64,000 nucleotides of DNA from Arabidopsis thaliana (taxonomy: Eukaryota; Streptophyta; Magnoliopsida; Brassicales; Brassicaceae). The notes under the pieces were generated by a model. It worked only from the letters and a program-made list of their open reading frames with translations, was not told the origin of the DNA and made no database searches. Within the stretch, counting starts at the first letter, position 1. Each line of letters starts with the position of its first letter. Below are positions 1 through 10,637 of this stretch, piece by piece. The stretch lies in contig NC_003076.8 in NCBI RefSeq assembly GCF_000001735.4, positions 1-64,000 on the forward strand. Reading direction: 5' to 3'. A program made the translations under genes and the position numbers.

Positions 1-75
1 TATACCATGTACCCTCAACCTTAAAACCCTAAAACCTATACTATAAATCTTTAAAACCTATACTCTAAACCATAG
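1..75. repeat. Degenerate telomere-like repeats at the chromosome end
   Basis: The first 75 bases hold several variants of the plant telomere unit CCCTAAA, such as aaccctaaaacc, tctttaaaacc and actctaaacc, ending with one inverted-looking tagggttt. No perfect array is present. This is typical of the junction between telomere and unique DNA. Together with the gene order that follows, it suggests base 1 is the assembled left end of Arabidopsis chromosome 5. Confidence 0.7.
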
Positions 76-1387
76 GGTTTGTGAGTTTGCATAAAGTGTC
101 ACGTATAAGTGTTTCTAACATGTGAGTTTGCATAAGAGTCTCGACTATGTGTTTGTTCAAAAGTGACGTAAGTGTTTAGACTAGAGCCGGCCGTGAGCAC
201 AAGCGGGCCAAGCCCATGCTTGCGGCAGATTATCCTATAATTATGTTTTGCGGCTTTACAATTTTGAATTTGTTTTGTTGTTTAGTGGTCGAGTCAGGGA
301 TGAGTTTGTTCTCAAACATCTCAAATTTCTAATCTTCCAAGTGTTAGGTTCACTCTACCTTATTTTTTTTTTTTTTTTTTATTTTAAATTTCTATTAGAA
401 AGAACTTGAACCTTATTTCAAGTGAACATTAAAAAGAATTGTAACCCTACCTTATTTCTATTATTATGAATATGTGTAAAGTAAATTTTTTTACAATAAG
501 CATGTATAAAGTAACATATTTTTGTTCTTTTCTTATAGCCTTGTAAATCATAGGGACGGATCTAGTTTAGAATAAAGTGTTGCATAAGTTCTTCGACTAA
601 CATGTGAGTCCATTTTTGTGAGTTTTGCATAACTTTTGCGCCTTCGACAATTTGAATTTTATGCATAAGTGCTTTGACTAATTTATATGTTTTGTCTAAG
701 TGATTCGACATTTCGACTAAGTGATGTGAATTGTGTCATTCGTCGTCGTTGTCGCATCCGGAAGCGTGTTTGTGGTTCTTGTGTCTTACTTGCCGGGTTA
801 TGAAGTCCTTTGTTTCGAGAGATCTGCTCTCATCATGATAGAAGATGGTAGATGTTATCTTTGGATTGCCGCGGGTTGAATTGTCGCGGGCATCCTTCTT
901 AAATCTCATTCACATGTTCTTTTGAGGAAGAGTTTTTTTTGTTTTTTATTTATTTATTGTTTCCCTTAAGATTTATACTTTATTCCTTCTATTTTTTGAG
1001 GACTTTTATTTTGTCTGTTGGCTTTAGTTTTCCTTGTTTGGACATTTGTATTTTTGCGTCTTGTAACAACTATCCTTGTGAAAATATCAATATAAGAACA
1101 ACCCTCCTCATTTTAATTCCTTCTTGTCTACTTAGTTTAATATTTTCCAGCCGCAATGGGCCCATTAGCATCAACACCGGCCTATTTAGACGGCCCGTTA
1201 TCTCCTCTTTGCCAATTTTCACCTTCTGCAATGATATTGAAATTGAAGTAAATGCAAACAAAATAGTATGTTCCTGGTAGCAGATATTTAAGTTCCATTG
1301 ATGTATTTCAAAGGGTTCAGAGTTTTATCGTTTTACAAAGAAATGATGAGTGTTCATGACTGTAAAATCCACCTTCATCTTCCACTT
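76..1387. other. Subtelomeric spacer and 3' flank of the first gene
   Basis: No coding gene is visible. About 80-730 contains scattered degenerate copies of a motif like gcataagtgctttgactaa and of gtgagtttgcataa, which look like decayed local duplications. A poly-T run lies at about 363-380. The segment from about 995 is probably the 3' UTR of the minus-strand GOLD-domain gene. The open frames on both strands here resemble no family I know. Confidence 0.55.
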
Positions 1388-4300
1388 TCAGTTTAACGGC
1401 TCCGGCTCTGGATCCGGCTCCACTACTGGTGCTATGCAATCCACCTTATATCGAAGAGTCTTTCACAGAGGAAAAGAAACGGCCCAATGCAAAGATCCAA
1501 ATTAATGAACGCAATGGAAAAATGGGTTACTGATTTACTCCGTCTACCCCAAAATGTAAATATCGCCCTACCTTTTTGAAGAAAGTTGAATATGAATTAT
1601 CCCAAACAAGTTTGTAGTTTCCAGCCATTAGCGTAGAGAAGTTGCCCTGCAGGTATAACCACAGTGGATCCCCAAAACGATTACCTTCATAACAACAACA
1701 AAAAATACCCAAAAGCTTCCCCACAAATGCACATGGGCACTGACCTGGTCAGCTTCATACCGACGGTAAGGTAATATCAGCTGAAATACGAAAAATTCAT
1801 GATCAACCCTCAGAAATACACTATCTGGATGAATATTTGATAGAGTACGAGATTATATATACTATGCGAAAGTAAAGTTTAACCAGAGTTTGGAAATTAA
1901 TGAGCAGACTCACAGTCTTTTCCCCTGAAGCATTTATGTACTCCACGCTAAATCCGATATCCTGGTAAAAGACAACAGAAATATAAACGGAGGACAAACA
2001 ACAGAAGCTGAGAACCTAACTTAGATCCCGTATCATGTCAAGAAATAACCATTCTTGTCCTTTTACATAAAAGATTCATCACAGACCAAGATAACGCTGT
2101 ATACTATGTATGAAAACAAAGATAACCAGAGTCTGGCAAAAATAGCAAAAGATACAACAATAAAAATCTAATATACGGCAGCTAGAGAGAGTGTGATGTT
2201 CTCGACATGCAATCCAGAGACCAAAAACTAAGTTTCATGAATTCTTGAACTCTACTCATAAGAGAACAAACTAGACACCCCTGTGAAGAGGGAAAGAACC
2301 CCAATACCATGCTTGGGAAACATATTGCAGGTTTAAAAATCAATACCATGATGGGGAAACATATCGCGAGTTCAATCATCCGAAAAAGCAATCAAATGAT
2401 TCAAGGTTACGTATTGGGGTTTAAAAATTATTACCATGCTTATCTTGCCTTGCATCAAAGAGAAATCCCAAGCAATATACGAATTTTCAGATTCCACCAT
2501 CAATGAGATCTAGATAAACAAAAAGAACATGCATCAATACTTACGCCAGACTCAAACGAAAGTGCTTATCATATGCTTTCGTTTTTCTGCCAGCAGAAAA
2601 TCTGAATGCTACATACTACAGTCATCAACATCACTTTTCACGTTTTTGAACATGACAATTTCAGATGGAACAAGTGTCAAGAGTCTTAGAATGGCAATAA
2701 GTTTCAGTTTCATTAATAACCAAAAGCATCTACGGAGAACATATTACCTCATAGGTTCTCCCAGCTTGAACGATTATCTCCTTGTACTCCTCATTGTCCC
2801 TAAGAAGTATAAACACTTAGAGCTAGAAATCGTGAATTGAAGTGAGAATCTTGTGAATGATGGAAGCTAACCTTGACCACAATATGCCAGCTGTATCAGC
2901 TGAAATAAAGAAGGGGGAATTGGCGAATACATCGCTGAAAAAGTAAAATGTTAATGACCCTCCATAGTGAGAAAGCAATACCTAAAGACGTCCAGCATAA
3001 TTAAGGTTGGAACTGGGGATATAAATTTTAATCAAAACCGAATAAAGCTGAAAATTAACACAAAAATAATGAATTCGAGATAATGTCTAACACTTTATTA
3101 GATTTGTCTCTAATAACGCATGCCTTTGCAATTTGCATACTAGGAAAACTAATAAAAGAATACAATGGAGAACAAACCTTAAAATAGACATAAACGTAAT
3201 TGTCCTTAACTTTCCAAGGAATGTTTCAAAAGTTAAGTACATCATATACTCAAAAGAAAATAAAGCAACCCACGACCAAGCCCATAGAAAGAGAGAAAGT
3301 ACCTGATAAATGTGACGAATCTTTCAAACTCAGAAGTGTAGACTATAGCAGCTTCAGACAGGAGATTCATTTGGTCTTTACTCCTGCTCATCACACACAT
3401 AATAAAATTTCACTACCTCTAAATGAAAAAGTTCATGGAGCACTTCAACCTCGCTGATTATTATTGACTTGTGGTAATTTAAGGCAATCTTACTTTAACA
3501 ACAATAAACCAAAAGATGGAAAATATTCTTGGACTATCTTACAGTTTGAAGGTATCATATCTTTCCCACAGAAGTGTTAGGAAAACCCGAATTGCGATCA
3601 CCATTTTTGTGAGACTGTATAGAGGGGGTCCATAACGTTCTCGCTGTTCTTCCATTGGCCTTTACATTAGAACATTAATTCTGTCAGTTAAAGATTCATA
3701 TGCAACCTGAACCTTCTGGCAAACACTCATTGTGTAATTTAAATGAGACCATGGTACATACCCATCATCATCGTTTATTTGTCGAATAAAATCCAACAAC
3801 ACCTACAAGGTATGAGCGAAGAAGAATCATGAGGACTATTGGCGGATAAGAATAAGAAAATTAGCCATAAAGACACGGTGGAAGATGAAGAGCTTTGCCA
3901 GAAAGAGTAGAGACGGGTAAGCCTACCTGTGGAACCCCTACCAAGTACTTGACCAGGGTTTTGTAGACACCAGTGGCAGAGCCTAGCTGAGCCAACTGCC
4001 TCCTCCTAAAGAAAGGTCAATGGATGCATAAGCCAGACTCTCTGAAGAAAATCACAAGCAAAGCAGCAATTAAGAAATCAGAAACAACCAGGCTCTCTCA
4101 CCTCTCCATTTGCTGCTTCCAAAGAAGAGCATATGTGTCGCGTATGCTCCCTCCAGAGCTGACCAACGCATCAACCTCCGCCTGTTTGTTCCTCTCCGAC
4201 CTCTCCTTCTGCTGTCTGATGAGCGTTCCCCGGAAATCTTGAGGCATGTAGGTCATTACTGCAGAAAAAGGTAAATAACACTCGTGTGGTAATAAATTCT

Positions 4301-4924
4301 ATGTATACCAACAGTGTCTGCTTAGAATTTATACCTGTGCTGAATATGCGCTCGGAATTCTTCGTCTGGAAGGAAATCATAGCAGTGAATGCGTTATCAA
4401 AACTGTCCTTGAGAGTCCGCAAAATAGAAGCGAATTCAGCATCTTCGGATGTGGAAGGTTCCCGAAGCTGCCCAAAACAAAGAGAGAATTCAAGTCACCA
4501 GAAGCAGGCGAAGTAGAGGCAACATGGACACAAAACGATACTAAGATTCACCTGAACAGGCCAGCGAGATGGTGACAGAAGAAACAGTATCTCCTCCATC
4601 TGCTCCCTATTTTTCCACATATTCTCATCAATTTTGTGAGGGGGCTGACGGTTTGCTTCGTCAATCAGGGAAGTTTCCCCTATAAAACGACGAACCATAA
4701 ACACATTTTTATTAGTGAATGAATTCAAAAGCAGAAGCTATAAATAAATAGGTGGATCGGAAACCTTGTGAAGGGGGAGATTGGACGGTCAATAGCTTAA
4801 TCAGAGATGCCATGTCAGAGGAAAGCCGAGAAACGTCGTCGGAAAGAGGAGAGAAAGGATATTTGTCGTAGTAAGAAGCGAGAAAAGCCCGGGTGATAGG
4901 CATAAGGCCTTCCGTTGACGCCAT
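1388..4924 (-). CDS. GOLD-domain protein (At5g01010, 'retinal-binding protein')
   Basis: I model 16 coding exons: 4924-4765, 4679-4552, 4467-4335, 4258-4102, 4005-3927, 3802-3762, 3659-3543, 3383-3303, 3204-3178, 2934-2872, 2799-2741, 2564-2545, 1961-1914, 1780-1745, 1646-1572 and 1459-1388, giving about 431 residues. The start ATG opens MASTEGLMPITRAFLASYY. The last 100 residues form a GOLD (Golgi dynamics) beta-sandwich: EEYKEIIVQAGRTYE, DIGFSVEYINASGEK, LPYRRYEADQG, YKLVWDNSYS. They match the C-terminal part of SEC14-like (retinal-binding) proteins, which explains the database name, but no CRAL-TRIO lipid-binding domain is visible. The N-terminal 320 residues are a plant-type helical region of unknown role. 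GOLD domains usually act in membrane traffic, so a role there is inference. The two exons at 2741-2799 and 2545-2564 are the least certain; the second is only 20 nt. Confidence 0.85.
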
Positions 4925-5103
4925 TTTCAGATTCTTTGCGCGATCTACTCACTCACACACAAATCCAGAGCTCCATGCCACCGCCAAGCCAAGCAAATTC
5001 TCTCTCTGCCGGCGAAGAAGAAGACTTATTGATTATGATCGACGAAAAATGTTGGACGACGACTAGGCCGCATATTCGCTCTTCCCAAAAGGCTTATACA
5101 ATA

Positions 5104-5163
5104 CCCACTGGGCCTTTATTCAAGCCCACTGGTCCTTTATTCAAGCCCACTGAGCCTTTATTT
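5104..5163. repeat. 21-bp tandem repeat, nearly three copies, at a promoter
   Basis: Copies lie at 5104-5124, 5125-5145 and 5146-5163 (last one partial), with consensus cccactgggcctttattcaa. Each carries a GCCCA/GGGCC-type core like the site II elements bound by TCP factors in housekeeping promoters. They lie about 180-240 bp upstream of the ATG of the minus-strand GOLD-domain gene, near its likely transcription start. Regulatory function is inferred. Confidence 0.75.
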
Positions 5164-5244
5164 ACTATCGTCGTCTTTGTTTAATGTTTTGTGAAATTAT
5201 GATGATGAATCGAAGAGTGCACAGAAAATCTGTGAATCTAGTTT

Positions 5245-5290
5245 TTTTTTTTTTTTTTTTTGGTACAAGGTTAAATTTTATACCATTTTC
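5245..5290 (-). mobile_element. Extremely truncated retroposon tail with 12-bp target duplication
   Basis: A 46-bp insert made of poly-T followed by ggtacaaggttaaatttta lies between two exact copies of tgaatctagttt (5233-5244 and 5291-5302). Poly-A on the minus strand plus a long direct repeat is the hallmark of target-primed reverse transcription by LINE enzymes. The insert is the very 3' end of such an element. It lies just downstream of the small Cys-rich gene. Confidence 0.75.
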
Positions 5291-5334
5291 TGAATCTAGT
5301 TTATAGCATCATGTTGGTAGAAGCAAAAATACAG

Positions 5335-5769
5335 TCAAATGGAGCAAGAATTACAATGGCATGACTTGGGAACAAAGGCACAAACGCCAAATGGCTTGTT
5401 GGGAAGCTGGCAATTGATGCCGAAACAGCAAGGCATGGTGGCACAAGTGGTGGAGGAGCAGCATTTGCACTCCAAGCACAGCTCCAATGGCGTCATCAGC
5501 TTTCTCCTCCATACTCTATACTCCATCCCCACCTCCACTGGCCACATTTCTTCTGCATTTAGCCCCGTCCCGTCTCCTACACATAACACATGATCCCAGA
5601 TGATATCCCATATTCACTACTATTTTTAACTACTGTCAAAAGAAACAATTTTTGGTGAGGACTGTCAAAAGAAACAATGTGCATACACATATTCACCTTG
5701 GCCATTGGTCGTAACCAGAATCGTCGCAAGCAAACCTAAGAAAATCACACTATGCAAGCTAGACTCCAT
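5335..5769 (-). CDS. Small secreted Cys-rich protein (At5g01015)
   Basis: Two exons, 5769-5697 and 5576-5335, encode 104 residues. The first exon is almost exactly a signal peptide: MESSLHSVIFLGLLATILV followed by TTNGQ, so the product should enter the secretory pathway. The mature part carries about twelve cysteines in pairs (CLECKCC, TTCATMPCC, FGINC, CAFVPKSCHCNSCSI), a pattern suited to disulfide or metal binding. I believe it belongs to a plant-specific family of unknown function (recalled as DUF7866). It is too short and too Cys-rich for an enzyme. An extracellular or wall-associated role is inference. The splice junction is in phase and both signals are canonical. Confidence 0.85.
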
Positions 5770-6308
5770 ACTTCTCCCAGTCGCTCTAGAAAGATTAGGC
5801 GATACCAAGATCTGTGTGGTGGATAAAAAGAGACATGGTTTAGTGGGTCACTCCACCAGATTCTACAAGTCCAATCATACACAGCTAAGGCAACAACTAT
5901 TTCCAATCACATGTGTATTAATAGCATCATATGTCTACTGTTCATTGATATGTTATCTTCTCTTCGCCCAGTAAGTACAATGTGCAACCCTACCAAACCA
6001 TTATGGCTGGAGAATGTCCACTTGTTAGAAAACCATATCTGCTTACACAAAAAAAATTCACCTTGGAGTGAATAAGTGTCGACTACTACAAGCATACTGC
6101 ATCAGAGTGCGGATTAAACAAGAACCACACTCATTCATAATCATACAAGACTCTAGACAGATCAACACAGTAAAGTGGCAATAAACAGCAGCATCAACAA
6201 CAACAAAAACAACGTGCATCCACGATTTTTAGCAACCAGATGTTTGGCTCTGAGAGAAATTACGGAAAAGGAGACACAGCGAAACGGATTATATACACTT
6301 GACACTAA
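5770..6308. other. Intergenic spacer upstream of the Cys-rich gene
   Basis: This 540-bp stretch holds the 5' flank of the minus-strand Cys-rich gene and the 3' UTR of PBL8. A short open frame crosses its left part on the plus strand but shows no family signature. I see no RNA gene or repeat. Confidence 0.6.
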
Positions 6309-8270
6309 TCACCGAACTCTGCATGCTGCAGGTCCACCCGGTGAATAATTTGGATTGGGTGACCGGCAAATTGCACCTGGCCCAACGTTCTTTGCAAACC
6401 TCCGGTGCATTCTGTAATCAGGCACCCCTCCCATTGCAAATGCAGCTCCAGCTGTAGTAGTTGCACAAGGGATCAGGGCATCACCAGTACACTGCAAAGG
6501 TTCCAAAGTCTCAACCACATCGCTCATCAATGGCCTAGCTTTCGGGTTCTGGCTAAGACAATAATACGCCAAGCTGCATGCCTTCTGAGCTGCCCTGACA
6601 GAGTATTGGTTCTCCAGTCTTGGGTCAATTATCTGCAGCAGTTTTCTTTTATCATTCAGCTTTGGCCGAGCCCAATCAACCAAGTTCTGCTCTTTGCTAG
6701 GTCTTGTCTTATCCACTGATTTTCTTCCTGTCAACATCTCTAGAAGAACAACTCCAAAGCTGTATACATCACTTCTGGCCGTCAAGTGTCCTAGTGCATT
6801 AGTATTAGAGTCAAGTTAGTGTTTATTTGTGTAATGGTCTAAGCACTTATTGTCATGCAAAAAGAGAGACTATGTAGCTCGAAATGATGTTGTGAAAACA
6901 AGTGCATATATGTGCACGGCTCAACATTCTCAACAGCCACAGTCCTATATGTTAACTAATAGCAAACTACTAAAGCAGAGAGATAGAATTAGCTCCTGCA
7001 ATATCTTATTTTCTGTATGTGGCACTGAATTGCAGGAGAAATAGAGACCCACATTCAGTTAACTAAAGTGATTTAAACGGTAGGACCTAAATCAATAATT
7101 GATCATCGCTCCCGTGAAAAAAGACATTGCAGGATAGCTCGTCAAGATTGTGTATGCATCTAAGAAAATAAGTTGAATGGGATACATCTCGCTATATTAT
7201 GCAGGTCATACCAGTCATCACATATTCTGGGGCAGCATAGCCATAAGTACCCATAACTCGAGTTGATACATGGGTTTCATCACCCTGGGGTCCAGCTTTA
7301 GCTAAGCCAAAATCTGAAAGCTTGGCGGTGTAGTCCTGAAGGTTCATCAGCCCAATCAAGGATATATTAGTTGTGGAAAGGTATTCCCAATATCTTGGAG
7401 CAACTTTGGCAAAGCAGAAAGAAAAGAATAACTGCTTACGGAGTCAAGCAGTATATTGGAAGTCTTGAAATCCCTATAAATAACCGGTCTTTCAGCATTG
7501 TGGAGGAAAGCAAGGCCTTTCGCAGCTCCAAGAGCAATCATCATCCTTCTAGACCAAGATAGCGGAGCTGTGGTTTCTGAAGAGAGAGCCCATGGTGACT
7601 TGGTTAAATAAGAGACGAGTATGACAAGACTAAAAGGCAGAATAAGCTTGTATATGTAGGAATGAACAGAGACTTCAAAAAATGGAGAAGGGTGCGGGGA
7701 TTACTTCGAAATAGGTGATTCTCAAGACTGCCTCGCAGCATGAACTCATAAACAAGTAATCGGTGATCGTCCTCGCAGCAGTAACCAATAAGCTTGACGA
7801 GGTTGGGATGACGGAGTTGGCCGAGGAAGTTGACCTCTGTAAGCCATTCACGGTGACCCTGGAGTCCCTCCTTGTTAAGGACCTTGACGGCAACAGGGAG
7901 AGACTTGAGGCCGACGCGGAGATTGTCATCAATGTAACCCTTGTAGACGGTACCGAAACCACCTTCTCCGAGTATATAATCTGGGCGGAAGCTCTTGGTG
8001 ATGGTCTCAAGCTCAAACAAAGTAAAGGGGATGACTTGGGCATACGAAATAGGAGTGCGAGAGTCGTCTCGGAAGCGAGGAGTGGATGGATCGCTCAGAT
8101 CTGAGACGGATCGGGAGTGCTTCTTCTGGAGCTGTTGGGCTGCGAGGTGAACCAAAGAGGAGAGAGATCAGGAAAAAAGAAACGGCGAGAGACAGAGATA
8201 GAGAGAAAGAGAAACCTTGAGCTTGAGGAGTGAAGACGGCAGCCTCGTCTCTAGTACCGCAGTTGCCCAT
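6309..8270 (-). CDS. PBL8: Receptor-like cytoplasmic kinase PBL8 (At5g01020)
   Basis: Five exons, 8270-8216, 8139-7705, 7576-7440, 7335-7212 and 6790-6309, encode 410 residues, the normal RLCK-VII length. The N-terminus MGNCGTRDE has Gly2 and Cys4 for myristoylation and palmitoylation, which anchor the protein to the plasma membrane. The kinase domain is complete: glycine loop [11 protein letters not shown], beta-3 lysine VAVKVL, catalytic YRDFKTSN in place of HRD, DFG loop SDFGLAKAG, activation segment [13 protein letters not shown] and APE motif AAPEYV. The YRD and the [13 protein letters not shown] loop are typical of the PBS1/BIK1 subfamily, which relays signals from surface immune and developmental receptors. 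Substrate is unknown from sequence. Upstream site II motifs suggest broad expression. Confidence 0.96.
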
Positions 8271-8486
8271 TGTCAGCAGGTAGAAGGAAGTGGAAAGGAT
8301 CTCATCCTCAATTTCAAAGCCGAGCACCACCGAATTCGATTACCCGTTTTGAAAACCCTAATTGCAATGGGGAAGACAACGAAGCTCTCCTCACCGCACC
8401 ACTGAGACTGGGGAGTGCTCTTCTCTCTGTCTTTACAGTTTTACAGGCAGGAAATTCACAGTCCACTCCATGTTGCCGGAACCAAT

Positions 8487-8531
8487 TGGGCCATTTTATA
8501 ATATGGGCCTTTTTAGTGGATACTAGGCCCA
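8487..8531. promoter_or_regulatory. Three site II (TGGGCC/GGCCCA) motifs upstream of PBL8
   Basis: TGGGCC occurs at 8487-8492 and 8504-8509, and its reverse GGCCCA at 8526-8531, about 220-260 bp upstream of the PBL8 ATG. Clustered site II elements bind TCP factors in many plant promoters. Function here is inferred from the clustering. Confidence 0.55.
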
Positions 8532-8797
8532 TTATATCCATAAAGTTTATAACCCAATGGAACGCAGCTTGAAGAATAAATACCATCATGTGGGGATCAT
8601 GGCGACAAGAAGAAAGAGTAGCCGAAAGAGAGATGAAAGGGTTTGTTTAGGGTCCCTACGGGATCTTGGTGAGATGATATAGAAAAGGAACGGTAGGTAG
8701 GTACTTCTTGCTATGTTGTTTGGTAAGCTCGTCTACTTGATCTCTCTTTCGACAGCAACTCAAACACGCATCATAAAGAATATATAGCATCAAGGAA

Positions 8798-8900
8798 ATG
8801 GCCAAGGTTCATCCCAAGTCACTAGAAACGGGCGGGGACGCGTCTGTGTTACCAGTTTGGAAGAAGTTATTTATAGCGATGGTGAGATTGAAGATCGAGA
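8798..8900 (+). pseudogene. Remnant of a LURP-one-related (DUF567) N-terminus
   Basis: An ATG opens MAKVHPKSLETGGDASVLP followed by VWKKLF. LURP-one-related proteins typically begin with KVHP, then a variable stretch, then LTVWKKSLLFN. The match stops after VWKKLF; the following residues lack the family's tubby-like strand (GFTVYDSKGNL). I read it as a truncated, decayed fragment. Alternatives are a chance open frame or a novel 68-residue protein (frame to 9004). LURP-one genes are known elsewhere on this chromosome arm, which fits a dispersed duplicate. Confidence 0.45.
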
Positions 8901-9157
8901 GAGAAAAGTTTGTTAGACAATTTCTCATCTTATTTGATAAAACAATCTGTACACAGTATAGTATATATACAATTGGTATAATGTTAACCGGTCTGTTGAA
9001 ATAAATAATATTCTGCATAACCAATTAAACTGGTGAATACTCAAATAAAGTTTACGTGTGATATCATAATAGTAAGAGAAAAGAAAACAAAAGTAGAGTC
9101 CTTTTGCTTTATTGAGATTATTGACAATATCTAATTGGATCACAGCTCAAAGTGCTC

Positions 9158-9200
9158 TTTTTTTTTTTTTTGCTAAAAGGTTAATATCATATAAATGAAA
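9158..9200 (-). mobile_element. Probable retroposon 3' tail (poly-T plus gctaaaaggttaatatcat)
   Basis: Fourteen T residues are followed by gctaaaaggttaatatcat, which resembles the insert tail at 5262 (ggtacaaggttaaatttta). Both read as ...TTAACCTT..-poly(A) on the minus strand, a LINE-like 3' end. I could not find the matching target duplication, so the right boundary is unknown. Confidence 0.4.
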
Positions 9201-10580
9201 GATAGTTTTGGATTTACATTTTGATTACCATAAGAAATAGACCCTTGCCAAAAAAAGGTAAAAAACAAGGAAATATAAAGATGGAAAAGCAGAGGAGTGA
9301 AGCTTCAAACAAGCCAAAGTCCCATGAGATTTCTGAACTTTTTCCGGTGCCGCCTCGCCGTGATGCTGTTTAGTCAAACAAATTACAAGCTCCTCGTGCA
9401 GAAAAAAAAAACATGATTTGTTTATCCATCAACAATTAGACATGTAAAATTGTGGTGGCATACATGTGCAAATAGCAACAGAAAGTTATATATATACTTC
9501 ATAATCAAGTAAAGATTAGCATCTATGATCTAACACAGATTATTTTTTTCTCGTCGTCGACATAGAAAAAAACTTAAATACAGATTAATATTGTGTTTAT
9601 TTTTGTCATCACATATTACCGAAAAAATTATTGAAGTTTCTAAAGCCGTAACGGACAAAATAACAAAAGTAGAAAAAGTGAGGAAAAGATAAGAAACTTA
9701 TTACTGCTGATGTCAGCACTAATTTGTGTATGGGGATTCGTAACGAAGAGAGAAACAAAACGGAAGTCTCCTAATAGGCCCCACCTCTTTCAACAAATAA
9801 ATATCAACCACACGATTAATCTTACGTCCTCAACAACTATTAACGTAGACCGTACGATTCTCACACGAAGGCCTCTCTTTCTCTTTCTTTCTTCCTCTAA
9901 TAAGCGGCGAAAGAGATTCTCTGCAACTTGTTCGATTCCTTACTAAGGCTTTCTCGATTTACGTTAATCTGAGAAGAGATTGGGTTTAGTGAATCTTGAT
10001 TTCCGTGGTTGTGTTTTTCGATTTTGCTTCTACTCCACGTTCTTGTTGTTGTTCCCTTTTAGCTCCAGATTATGCTTTTCTTTTTGTTTTCTTCTCTTCG
10101 ACGATATCTGCCACCAACTCGAGTCTCAGTTTAATGAAATGTTTGTGGATTTTTGGTAAATAGTACTAATGGGTATGTTTCTTTTCTCCTCTATATTCGT
10201 TTTCTTTTCCGAGAACACAAGTAGTGTCTAGTGAGGCTTGCTTTGATTTGGTGAATAAGAAAGGTTAGGATTAGAGCAGCTTAAATTTAGGGTTTTTCGA
10301 GCTTGAATGCTGTTTCCTCTATTACTTTATCGGTTGTGAAACTGTACGACATTTGTTTCGAAATCTTTGCTAATAAAGGTTTCATTTTTCATTTTTTTTG
10401 TCAAGAGTTGGAATTGAATTAGTCTTTTCTACATTGTGGTCAATAATATCCGAGTCTCTCGTGATTTAGTTTATGCATAAATCTGAGAGTGTGTACGTAA
10501 TCATAGTGAAAGTTTCTTTATTTATTGCTATATTTGTTTAATGGAGATAAGTTTCATTGCTTCTTCTTTGTAGATCAATA

Positions 10581-10616
10581 ATGGCTACAAGAATTGAGTT
10601 TAGAGATATTCTGTAG
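10581..10616 (+). promoter_or_regulatory. Upstream ORF in the DUF3527 leader
   Basis: A complete 12-codon frame (MATRIEFRDIL, stop TAG) starts 8 bp after the likely 5' UTR splice acceptor and ends 21 bp before the main ATG at 10638. It would meet the scanning ribosome first and so may lower translation of the main frame. Its context aataATGG has the favourable G at +4. Confidence 0.6.
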
Positions 10617-10637
10617 CAGGGCTAAAGAACATCAGAG

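Larger units (their letters stand above)
8532..10637. other. Intergenic region and 5' UTR of the DUF3527 gene
   Basis: From left to right it holds the PBL8 promoter, a LURP-one-like remnant (8798-8900), a poly-T retroposon tail (9158-9200), an AT-rich spacer, and from about 9780 the pyrimidine-rich 5' UTR of the DUF3527 gene. A long 5' UTR intron probably ends at ttctttgtag (10564-10573). A small open frame at 9710-9946 lies in this UTR and looks non-coding. Confidence 0.5.

Noticed and set aside
5339-5593. 84-residue frame on the plus strand over At5g01015
   Set aside because: It is the complement of the Cys-rich gene, whose spliced frame has a signal peptide and paired cysteines.
7675-8104. 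Overlapping frames on both strands in the PBL8 kinase exon
   Set aside because: Only the minus frame with the glycine loop and VAVKV is a kinase; the rest are shadows.
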